Below are positions 12,211 through 24,000 of a stretch of DNA of 64,000 nucleotides, piece by piece. The first letter of the stretch is position 1. The number at the start of each line of letters is the position of its first letter. The stretch comes from Anisus vortex (Eukaryota; Mollusca; Gastropoda; Planorbidae). Below the pieces are notes generated by a model. It saw nothing but the letters and a program-made list of their open reading frames with translations. It made no database searches and had not been told where the DNA came from. The position numbers and the translations under genes are program-made. The stretch is from contig OX421494.1 of assembly GCA_949126835.1 (NCBI GenBank), positions 6,166,769 through 6,230,768 on the forward strand. The letters run 5' to 3'.

Positions 12211-12270
12211 TTAAACTAACACAAGACTATTGGCCGTAATTTGCACTAGATAATAAAAGAGGCAATAAGC

Positions 12271-12372
12271 TGATATTTATTTATTTATTTATTTATTTAT
12301 TTATCTATTTATCTATTTATCTATTTATCTATTTATCTATTTATCTATTTATCTATTTATCTATTTATCTAT

Positions 12373-12407
<35 letters not shown>

Positions 12408-12433
12408 TTTTTTTATTATTTATTTATTTATTT

Positions 12434-12464
<31 letters not shown>

Positions 12465-12466
12465 TA
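12271..12466 (+). repeat. (ATTT)n / (ATCTATTT)n microsatellite
   Basis: A compound array: ATTT repeats, a middle block alternating atct and attt, then ATTT repeats again. Confidence 0.95.
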
Positions 12467-12508
12467 TGCCCTGACGGTGTAAAAGAAAATTCTAAAGTAC
12501 CCACTTCG

Positions 12509-12552
12509 TGCCGCATGCGGCCCGCGGGCCGCGTGTTTGAGACCCCTCGTCT
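12509..12552. mobile_element. Right-end fragment of hAT family A
   Basis: The sequence gccgcatgcggcccgcgg followed by tttgagacccctc matches the terminal region of the element at 3168-3895. The element body to the left is missing or replaced by the microsatellite. Confidence 0.55.
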
Positions 12553-12999
12553 AGGGCCTAGGGATTCAGAGCTTGAGAGTAGCTCCCCTTGGCTCTATCC
12601 GGTTCAGCACGTCAATAACATATTCGATTGTTGGATTGTTTCAGATGCTGGCATCGAGTACACGGACTTACACGGATTCATGCTAACATTGGAATCGATA
12701 CAGACATGGAGAATCGATAATCAATAGATTCATTAAAAAAACGATCAGGTAATAGTTGATGCCACGCAAAACTAGATTCTTGTAATGTTTAAATAGGCAG
12801 AGACTAGTGTGCCCAATACTGTAAGAGCCTTTTCAGTTACCGGGTATAGTAATTTAAAAACAATATCTCATTAGCAGCTTGAGGCTCCCGTGTAGCCAGA
12901 CCTCTGGTATTTTATCTTATGCATTACAGAAGCTCCCTCTCTAAAGAAGATTATTGCGAAAAGTATGGAAACTGGTGCTTAGCGAAGGCTCGCTGTTGT

Positions 13000-13195
13000 T
13001 CGGGGGTCGGTAATCTTTTAATTTAAAAATAGTGTGCCAAAGTAGGATTTCTAACTCATTCAGCGTGCCAAGATCCTTAAGTTTATCCTTCCTTAATAAA
13101 CTTGAATTGTATTTTAGGGTGTCATCTGCTTGCTACTGAAAATTGCGGTGCGTGTGCCAAGTCTAGCACGCGTGCCATATCATTACCTGTCACCA
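13000..13195. mobile_element. hAT-type MITE family C, copy 1 (degenerate)
   Basis: It starts gggggtcggtaatctttt and includes the family words tagtgtgccaaagtaggatt, attcagcgtgccaa and tagcacgcgtgcc. No clear target duplication is seen. It belongs to the roughly 200-bp family whose best copy is at 15995-16202. Confidence 0.65.
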
Positions 13196-13793
13196 CTAGC
13201 ATGGGCCGCCAACCACAGATCTCCAGTCGCGTGCCGTAGATTGCTTAAAATTTAAAAAAAAAATACAATATTATATCGACCGAAATTTAAGCAAAAACAT
13301 ATTGTTAGAGTTTATTTCAATCACGAAACCTTTTGATTTAATAATAAAAATATTATACTATTTAGCATATGTAAGATTTTCAATTTCTCTGCAGAAAGTC
13401 ATCCGAGTAGTTGAAACTAACTTTCTTCGAAGTTTCCAGTTCAATTTCCCACCCTCAGTTTGGCTTTCGTTCGGAACTTGTTAATGTAAACTTGTGACTT
13501 GACAAAACCTCTATGACAAGGAGGCCAAAAGTATAAGGTCACGTGGCCTAGGACTTAAAACACCATTCTTGGTTGCTGCCGTAATGCTATTTCCGACGCT
13601 CAGGGAATTCGTCACGAAGAACTTTAGGTGATTGTCGTCTGCCCAGTTGACACCACTTTTCATCATTTCCGTCATCGTCCTTTTTTTTCAGAGCAGTCCA
13701 CACAAGCTAGAGATCATGGCCCGAAAATAGGTCCCAAGAACAGTAACAGTAACATCGTTTTTAAAAATCTGACTGCTTTATACAACACTACAT

Positions 13794-13998
13794 CAGGGGT
13801 AGGCAACCTTTTCATAATAGTGTGCCAGAGTGGGATTTCTAATTCATTCAGCGCGCCAACAGCTTAAATCCTTTCTGTTCTAGCACTCAATTTCTTGTAG
13901 AAGAGACTTAAATTGCATTTTGGTGGGGTATTCCGCGTGCCACTGAAAATCGCTCGGCGTGCCCAGTCTGACACGCGTGTCGTAGGTTGCCAACAGCC
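13794..13998. mobile_element. hAT-type MITE family C, copy 2
   Basis: It begins CAGGGGTAGGCAACCTTTTC and ends gtcgtaggttgccaacagcc, which is a degraded inverted copy of the start. The body words (attcagcgcgccaacagc, tgacacgcgtgtcg) are shared with the other copies. The open frame at 13628-13867 overlaps it and is not a gene. Confidence 0.7.
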
Positions 13999-13999
13999 T

Positions 14000-14835
14000 T
14001 AAATATTTTACACTGAAGTCCTCAACAGTTTTTCTATGCATTACGCCTTCGTTTTAAAAACACACAGATTCATCCATCTTGACATATACGTAAGCCTATG
14101 AAACTGTCTATTTGTCTTTAAGTTAATAGAGCTAATCCAGGCAGATTATAAGCCTACCTTATCAAACGGCCAACTGTTATTTTAAAGAGCAGTTGTTGCC
14201 TGAACAAACCTGGAAAACCATTAAATTAAAAATATGCACAACACTAGTCAAAACTGCAAGACTAGACTAGCAGGCGCGTCTGCTGTAATATATAAGATAA
14301 GTAGACCTATTGTACTAACAAAAAACGTAATAATTTAATAACCTTTGTTGGATTACTGTTGTCCTCTATGATACCATCTATGACCAATGTAACTCCGGCT
14401 GACTATCTGTTTAAAATAAAAGATAATCAGTATTGGCATGTAGATAGGAATGTGAGATGGTTCTCTAAGAATACCCCCCTCTGATGTTGGAAAAATCGTG
14501 ATGCAGCCCATGTACCCACCCCGATAAGAGCACTCCTGTCTTGGCAACGCCTCTGTGAGACATATGATAAGATACTAAAACTAAAACAAACAAGGCCACC
14601 TTGATTAAACCCTTTATTTGTTTTTATCTCTACAAGTGTGTTCCCGTGTTGCTGTTTTTGATTGTGTGCTTTCGTAAAACTAAATTAGCCAACGCTGTTA
14701 TCTTGTGATGGACTTGGACAGTTTATCTAACTTTGGCTATAAGAATACTTTGTCTTTTTAGTTTGACTTATCGTTGTTTTGTTTATTCAAAACCAACTTT
14801 ATTAATATAATATACATTTATACTTCCAATCACGC
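14000..14835. other. Region upstream of the SANS gene; possible MITE end
   Basis: No TATA box or other promoter element can be called with confidence. On the - strand, CAGAGGCGTTGCCAAGACAG (14533-14552) looks like the terminal sequence of a CAGWGGCGT-type DNA transposon, but its other end was not found. The first part of the host transcript (5' UTR, possibly more exons) must lie here or further upstream. Confidence 0.35.
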
Positions 14836-14895
14836 GTGAGGACAGTTTGCATAAGTTTCTCCAGTTGGAATAAAAACCCCGAAGACGTTTTCAAG

Positions 14896-15059
14896 ATGGC
14901 GGAGAGGTTCATCAACGCAGCTAAAGATGGCTACGTTGACCTGCTAAGGGAGGCCACTAGAAAAGATTTAAATACGCCAGACGAAGATGGGATGACGGCA
15001 ACATTGTGGGCTGCCGCCACTGGACATTTGGAAGCACTGAGGCTGATCGTGGGTCGAGA
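14896..15059 (+). CDS. USH1G: USH1G exon 1 (coding part)
   Basis: It encodes residues 1-54 plus two bases of codon 55, ending before donor GTGAGT at 15060. The N-terminus [17 protein letters not shown] matches the SANS N-terminal signature closely. From memory, coding exon 1 of human USH1G also ends after base 164 of the CDS, so the intron position appears conserved. Confidence 0.92.
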
Positions 15060-18000
15060 GTGAGTACCTTAACACTTTTTATAAAATCTAATTATTTCTT
15101 GTTGATCGCTTTCAAAATTAGTAATTTTAGTTATGATATAAATTTAAATAGTTCTTTTTTTTTTTTTTGCACCGCTATGGGCGGATCACCATTAATGACG
15201 CCAATTTTTAGCCATATTTCCCTCCCCCCCTCCTTTTCCCCTGTGTCAACAATTGTCAAAATCTCTTCGGCTATTATTAGGACCTATGCGAAAGCTAATA
15301 TAAAAAATATCAATACGCACGCCTGCCTTTGTGAATGTTTGTTCGTGTGTGTACTTTCTGTCCACCAGTGAATAATACGATTTGACAATATCTGCCATTG
15401 ACCACATCATGATATCGATTACATCCGAAAGTGTGCGATACTGTCCACTTGAATATACAACTGTTAATAAATTACTGCTATGTTTAATGTTTTAATTGTA
15501 TACCGCTTCTTTTTGTATTGATGTATTTTGTTTAGGAAGTTCGTGAAAACTACAACTCGTTAATACTCATGATGTATTTCAATTCCGCTTTCTTTTTGTT
15601 CAGTCAAAATATTAATTCATTCATTGATTCACCTAACCATCAATCCTTGATAAATCTATCCATTCATAAATCAACAAATTAATCAGTATAGCAGCCAACC
15701 AATCAATCGATCTATCAATGCATTTATCCACCTAACAATCCTTACTTCCATCTATTTATCAATCAGTAAATCAATCAATGTATCAATTAATCACTTCAAC
15801 CATTAATCAACCAAGCAAGTTCTCCGCCCAAATCATCCTTCCATTTATCATAACCATCAATCCATTCACAAATTAATCAATCCATCAATGAACAAATCAA
15901 TCAGTAAATCTATCATTCTATCAATCAATCAATTCCATCACCCCTTCATCAAACAATCAAGCCCTCGAACCACCCATCTATCCATACTGTAAACCAGGAG
16001 TCGGCAACCTTTTGATAATAGTGTGATCCAAAGTAGGATTTCTAATTCATTCAGCGAACCAACAGCCTAAAATTCATCCTGCTCTACCACTCAATTTATT
16101 GTAGAAGAGACTTGAATTGGCTTTTTTTAGGGGTCTACCGCGTGCCATTGGAAATAGCTCTGCCTGCCAAGTCTGGGACACGTGCCATATTGCCAACGCC
16201 TGCTGTAAACCGCCTTCCCAAACAAGTTACACCAACTATAGAAGAAAGCCGAAATCATTAAAATACATAGACCCTTTTAGTGACGCGCTCATCTATACCC
16301 CATCTACGGATAACGTAACCTTAACAAATCGTGTGTATGGTAAAAGCATATAGGCCTATCAAAAGATAGGATACATTTTGGAGTTTTGAAGCGAATCACG
16401 AGAACCCTCTTGTACATTTATCACAAAACTAACCAACGATATATCTGAAGTATACTTATATAGATAAACTGTGAGATTGTCTTCATTGTATTTCAGTTAG
16501 TAGTTGGTTTCAGTTTTATATAATTCTTAGACTCAGTGGAAAGAATTAAAAAAAACTTGATGTGTGTCACATTGCTACATGAACTTCCGTTTTATTTCCG
16601 GCAACAAACTTGAAATAATGTTTTCGGTTGTTTTTTTTTTATAGTAGCCTATAGCTTTTAGAAATATACAAAGGCTACAAAATTAGATATGACAAATCCA
16701 TTTTTAACATCAAAAGTATGTATGCGATAATTAATAGTCGATGTAGGCCTATTATGTTAATCGCGTTAATTTTTTTTTTTTTACTTTATAACTAGCATTC
16801 TCTAAACTAAATAGGTCAGGTGTCAATGCATACATGTACTTCCGGTTTACTTCCAGTTAAAGGAATTTTAAAAATATCTTACATTCAAAAAAGATCTAAG
16901 TGATTCTTTCCGTCTGACATTCAAAATCAATCGTTTTCTTTCGGCAACATCTTTTGGAAATGATTTTATCTCCTATATCTATTTTTACTCACAGAACAAC
17001 CAGGAACGCATCGCAAAGGCATGTTTTTTTTTTTATAGTAAATTAACTAATAGGACTGGAAGTGTTGGCATGCATCGACCTTTTAGGTTCGCCATGCATG
17101 CATAATCGTTAAGACTTGTCAATTCACCAATTCAACTTTCTATTTATCTATTAATCAATCCATCCATTGAACTATGCATTCATTCATCCACCCATCCATC
17201 CTTCAAAACCTTCTTGCACCCATCTCTCCATCCAACATATGATCACCTTTTCATTAATCTGTTTGTAATGTATTCTTACATCCGTCTTCGTGTCTGCTCG
17301 TCATTAGATTCCTGTACTGTTGAACTTTAGTCTTTAAAAGGTAAACGGATTCTAATAGCTTCCCGCCTCCTAATTTCAACAAAACATGACCATTCAAAGT
17401 ACCAAGCACCTGTGACTGTTTAAGTTGGTTGGTCAGATCTGTTGACCTAACGGATGACCACTGTTGACCCGGAACTAACAGGACTTCCTCCTTCAATTCG
17501 TTCTAGTCAAAAGTATTCTGTTGTAACGATTACACGACTGGTATCGATCTTATGTGCGGTATCGTCATCATTCGGCTCAAACGTCACGTTAGCTCTTAAT
17601 GTAAGGGTCAGTTGCATGGACTAGCTAAATACTGTCCTGTCTGTCCTGTGTTTCCTGTCTGTCCTGTGTTTCCTGCCTGTCCTGTGTTTCCTGTCTGTCC
17701 TGACTGTCCTGTCTGTCCTGTCCGTTATGACTGTCCTATCTGTCCTGTCTGTCCTGTGTTTCCTGTCTGTCCTGTGTTTCCTGACTGTCCTGTCTGTCCT
17801 GTCCGTTATGACTGTCCTATCTGTCCTGTCTGTCCTGACTGTCCTGTCTGTCCGTCCTGTCCGTCTCGTCCGTCCTGTCCGTCTCGTCCGTCTTGTCTGC
17901 CTCGTCCGCCTGGTCTCGTCTATCTCGTTTGTCTCGTCCGTCTAAATGTATTTATTAAAATTCTTTTATTTTAACTTATCTTTTCATTTACACACTTGCG

Positions 18001-21000
18001 TTCCAATGAGAAAATAATTACGCCTTCCATTTATCTGATGTTGAAGACTATAGTCTTTGTACTTAGTCAGTGTTTTACATTAATTTGTTGACTAGTACAT
18101 CAACCAAGACAGATTACTCTGTACATCTTATCTTATATGTTACAGACACTCATTCTATACAGAAGATTGTTACGTCCTACCCATGGTTTGAGTCTAGTCT
18201 TGAAATGTATCTATTAAGGTTTTAAATGATGTTACGCTGTTGGTATCCCTAATTAGTTTAGGCCAGCGGTCAGAAACCTAAGGAACGCGTGCCTGACTTG
18301 GCACGCGTGCCAGACTTGGCACGCAGTGCAATTTTTAATGGTACGCGAGAGGCGTCCAAGGTTGAGATTTGTTGATGTAAGTCAAAGCAACCAAAGTACG
18401 TTCAGCATAATTAATAATGCGTTGCACACTCACACAGTGTTCGTTGGCTTAGTCGAGGTTAAGTCTTGGATAGATTCGTTTCTTGTCTGGAAGCAATTAA
18501 TGTGTATATTGAAAAAAAAAACAACTCATTTTGAATGAAGCGAACTGATTGTTGAAGCCGAAATTTCTGAATGGCATAGCGACACATTTCAGTGTGTTGA
18601 ACTTACATTTACAAGGACGGTGTCAAAAAGCACTTGAATTGTTAGACCACTGGAATGGATTTGCATTGAAACTGGACAACTCTTGCAGCGAAATCATTTT
18701 CGAAACATTTAGCTGCTTGCTTAATTTAAGGCTTATATTTAAACATATAGATGGGCTTTTTCAGAAATACACTGAAGCATTCACAAAGTTTTCTAAACAT
18801 AGGCAAGACTTTCCGAGTCATGGACTCATACTTTCATACCACACCAACCCTGACCGACATAATCTTACTACCAGACCGCTTAGATCTGGATATTTTTTTA
18901 GTGGAAGGTCATTGGCTATTTTAAAATGCAGCAAGTTAATTTTAAACATCCAACAAATGAACATCGAAATGTGCCAATTTGCGGAAATAACCTGGAAGAA
19001 AGCTGCGTAGGCAGTAAATTACCCGCGGACCAAAGAGGCCATAAGGGTCACGGTGGCCGACCGGCAGCGCCTTCGACTGGTTGTCCGAAGGTTCTGGGTT
19101 CGAATCCTGGTGGAGAATAGTAGGCTATTTAACCCCGGGACTTGAGGGTGTTCAGGAGTATACCCAGCTCTGATGGGTACCTGACATTAGTGGGGGTAAA
19201 GCAAAGGCGGCGGCCACACATCCCCTAGTATGCCATGGCAACAGAAACTGGTGAACTGGCATTCGCTCTACTTTCAGCTTTGATTCAACTTACACTTGTG
19301 AACATATTTTATCGATTATAAAAGCTGTTTTAATCAGACAAAAGGTCACTTCCACTTGTGACTAATTATGTACTTGAACTTAAACAATTAGATAAGATCA
19401 TTCAAAAACAGCTCGCTTATTAGTTGATAGGCCTACATACTTATTACCGGAACATTTTAAAAGAGATTTTATGCTCACCTTCTTTCATCATCATCATCAT
19501 CAATCCCATGACCGTTGTGGTCATTGGGGGGAGCGAATGGACACTTCGGCAGTCAACTTTCTCCACTTTTGCCTATCTTGAGCGGTTGTGAATAGTTGAG
19601 TCAACTGCAGCCCTGTCCAATCCTTGACATTGTCGAATTAGCATCTCCGCTGACGGCCTCTCCTACGCCCACCCTCCATCTTGCCCTGGAGGATTTTTTT
19701 TTGTCAGGCTATTGTGCCGCAACACATGAACGAACCAAGTCAGTTTGCTTTCTTGATTGTTCATCTTCTTTAATAAAGTATAAATATAATTTAGGCTATT
19801 CTAAAACAAATGTATTTCTTTTTTTCATTTAATAAATATAAGAGACTTAGTTCTATATACTACCATTATATTATGTAATGTTTGTAATTATACATGTTTA
19901 AAAATTAAACTCCATACATCGAATTAAACGATTAATGATTAATGTAGGAAATTTGTTTTTCTTAAAATTGTTTAAAGCAAATTAATTTTATACCTCTAAT
20001 TACATCTTGAAATAAATACCGTAATGCTGGCTTTGTAAATAAAGAAATAATAATCAATACGTAATATTTTTTATATTACAAAACATAATTTGTTTGGCAT
20101 CACTTTAGAATCAAGTTCGGAAAATTTAAGTAAAGGGAGATAATTAACCTTTTTTTTCTTATAATATTTCTGATGTGTTTTCTTTCCCTTTAATAAAAAA
20201 AAGTTATTGGCTTGCAATTTATAACTTTAAAATGATTTAATTATAAAAGATAAGTTTAAAAAACATAAATATTCTCTGAATAAAAATGTGTTAGTACATT
20301 TGTAAACATTACATTGACTACCCAATTTGTATAATTACAATGTATCAATTCCGCTCAAATGTTATTTTAAGTTCGACATTTCCACTGCAGAAATATAAAT
20401 TTATAAGGGATCTCAGTAAAAATGAGATAAAATTATAATGAATATGATATAGTTGCTAAGTTGCTAGGATATTATCTTAGCAGCAATTAAAAGTAAAGTA
20501 AAGCAATTTTCGGTGTTGGTCATGCTATTTGCAACGGTATTAAATTAGTTGTCTTATAAAAATTAATTTTTAAAAGGTTAAAAATAGTTGACCTACAACC
20601 TGCAAGGTTCCGTACGAGTGAATATTCACAACTGACTAAAGTAACACCAATAGCTAAATCATTAAACCTAGAAGTACTAGAGGAAAGAAGGGCTAATAGT
20701 AAAGAAGCAATACTACTTAATGCATTAAATTCTAACTAAGAAATACAACATAATAACAATATTTTACAATGCTCAGATAAACCAAAGACTATAATAGATG
20801 ACTACTAATGAACTTTTTCTTGCAAGATAAATTGTGTGATTGTGTTCGTGCTTGTCTATTTTTAAAAGTAAATTTCTATGTTTATATAAACATAATTCTT
20901 TTATTTTGTTTAAAATATACTGGAGGACAAAAAGTCTGTAATCAAGACAAATTTCCATTTGTTTGGATCAATAAAGAAATCTTAAATTATATTAATTATA

Positions 21001-24000
21001 ATAAGATAGACTGATTGCTCTATTTAAAGAGCTGAATAGTTAGTTTGCGCATAAATAAGTTATATTGCTTATTTTCTGTATACTTTTAATACATCCAGCT
21101 TCAATTAATGTTACGGTTTGTTATTCAAAACTTTCGTCAATGTAAATGTTTGTAATTCTAAACTTTAACCTTTCGTTTTAGCAAAGACTATAATAAGAAG
21201 CACCACTGGCTCTATTTTTAGAGCTTATGTGTTCTTTTTTCCGTGCTCAGCCAATAACACTGTCCTGATCTTAATTTTCCATTGAGAAAATTATAGCGAT
21301 TAAATGAAACGGAAGTGTACATTACAAACGAAGGCACGGCTGTAACTTGTAAGATAGGAAAAAAGCATTAGATATAAATATTTTTTTAAATCTCCGATTA
21401 ACTTCATATGAAACCCTAACCTCATTATTTCAATTTGGTTTTAAATTCACTTTCTTTTCAAACCCACTTATCTAAAACTTAAAAAAATATTTTTTTTCAA
21501 TGTCCCTGTCTAGCCTTTTGCCACTGGCTTTAAATAAATTGCCAGGTTAAGTTTAAATTCTAACATTGATTAGAGACTAATGAATTAACATTAACATTAC
21601 TTTGCAATGAACTCCAAGTTATCAACAAGTCTGTGCTTTTGACTTGAGATAACAACCAAACTGTTAACTTCCTGTTTCTAATCGTGTAAAGTACAAGTCA
21701 CAGGGAATGCTAACAATGCTTTTTTTTTTGTTTTGTTAAGTCGTTATGTTTTTAAACTTGTTTTATTTTGAAACACAAAATGAAGCTACGTCGAGTTACA
21801 ATATTAATTTTCACACATAATGGCATCACATTATTACTGTCCTGCGTTTGTACATATCAATACATTTCTTAATTGCTCTTAGTTGGGTCAGAGAGCTCCG
21901 TTCGGTGGCGCTGTAACAATGTTTCCACACTTTTCAGTTAGGAGCCATCCATATCATACGTACGCACTGTGTGTGTGTGTGGGGGGGGGGAATTCAAGAG
22001 GTTTTGTATACGTCTGTGTACTGAATACTCACAAATGGATATATTGCCCATGTATCATAAACAGCAATCGCTAAGTCAGAAGACTGGTCTAAATCTCCCA
22101 CAATAAAATATATCACAATTACTTTCTCCACGGGGCATTGGGCTACGTAAACGAGAACACTCCTGCACACACGGATATTTATTACATTTAAAGGGAAGTA
22201 ACAATAATTGAAATACATTTTAGCGTTGGGAAACAAATAGGCATAGACTACTGTAAAAAAAAATGTGTTGCCTAAATAGTAAACCAAATGCCTTGTGACC
22301 CGGGACGTATTTAGGATTGTGGGGATCATGTTCCCAAATTCATGTGGGGGCCCTTCGTGGCCTCGTCCCTGTCTTCCACATAAAGCATAACCTCAGAATA
22401 TTGCCGTTAATTCATGTTACATTATTCTATAAGATCATAGATAGGGCCTACTAATTTTATGTTGCGCTAAACTTAATAGGACTAAGGCGCTCAAAATTCT
22501 AGGGGAATAAATGAATTTTATTTTACATTTTCTAACGAAAGAATGGGGATGTCACACAAAAAAAAAATTTTGGTATTTGTGGGGGCCCATTTTGTGTGGA
22601 TGCTCCTGTTCCAATGGAACAAGTGGAACATGCCTAAATACGCCACTGCTTGTGACTATGGCTGAAAATGTAAACAGGGGAAGTTAGAGAATGTAGGTAT
22701 GCATACGCATTATGGGAGTTAGAGAATGTAGGTATGCATACGCATATGGGAGTTAGAGAATGTAGGTATGCATACGCATATGGGAGTTAGAGAATGTAGG
22801 TATGCATACGCATATGGGAGTTAGAGAATGTAGGTATGCATACGCATATGGGAGTTAGAGAATGTAGGTATGCATACGCATATGGGAGTTAGAGAATGTA
22901 GGTATGCATACGCATATGGGAGTTAGAGAATGTAGGTATGCATACGCATATGGGAGTTAGAGAATGTAGGTATGCATACGCATATGGGAGGTAATCCAAA
23001 CAATTACGGGGCTCAACAGGGAGATGGTGTGTACAAATATTACTTTATTGCGTACCTAATATATGCATGTTACGTAGAAATGCGATTGCGCATTCTGTTC
23101 TTTATTTATTCTGTGAGTCCATTGGAGTTTGTTGTGTTCGCTGTGGTCAGTGTGTCATTTTGTGTGTTGGCCTAACGCTCGTCCTCGTTGGTCGGAAGTT
23201 GTGACATGCACGATTGGTTTTGTTCGATAGAGAAAGGACAGAGTGTGGTTCGAAGCCGTTTATGTTTTTAATCGCGTGTACTTATTAAGAGAAAACTTAA
23301 ATGGTAGGGCCACGTAACCAGAACCAACGGACTTGCAAAAAAACATTGTGCAGGGTACTAACAGAGGAGGGAGAAAGAGAGGAAGACAAAAGAAACGATG
23401 GGAGGATAACATCAGGGAATGGGCAGGTATAAAACTCTGCGACGCATTGAGAAAGACAGAGAGACGGGAGGAATGGAGGAGGCTGGTGTATATGTCATCT
23501 GTGGCGCCCCAACGGTCCAACAGGCTACGGGATATGTAGGATGTAGGATATGTAGGGTGTCGGATTTGTAGGATATATAGGATATGTAGGATGTAGGGTG
23601 TAGGACTTATTAACGTTTCTGTGTAGTATATATGATTATTAAAGATTGTTTTCGTTGTTAAGGCGATACGACTATGTTGAGTCACACAAAGTGTTTTCAT
23701 AGAATCCTTAAATTGACATTGATTGAAGTCGTTATAATCAAACTTCTACATTCAAAACTATGTTTACATTCAAACTAATTGAATCTTTACTCCAAATCTT
23801 ATTGTGCTCTGTTCATTCCTAGATGTTCCAATGGATCACATTACAGCCAATATTCCTGATTCCTAACTCCCCATAAAATGTCAAGTATAGTTCTCGTGTT
23901 CCAATCAGAGTGGGATAGTCACCGGGAGACTAACCAGGACATGATCTCGACATTATTAGTAAAGGGTTAAAGTCTTAGAAGATGGTAATACGAAAACTTT

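Noticed and set aside
17612..17974. 120-codon Cys-Pro-Val repeat protein
   Set aside because: It is a translation of the CTGTC minisatellite, with no support from flanking splice sites or domains.
18549..19010. 153-codon open frame in USH1G intron 1
   Set aside because: No known domain, and it ends just before the SINE. It may be old transposase debris but cannot be supported as a gene.
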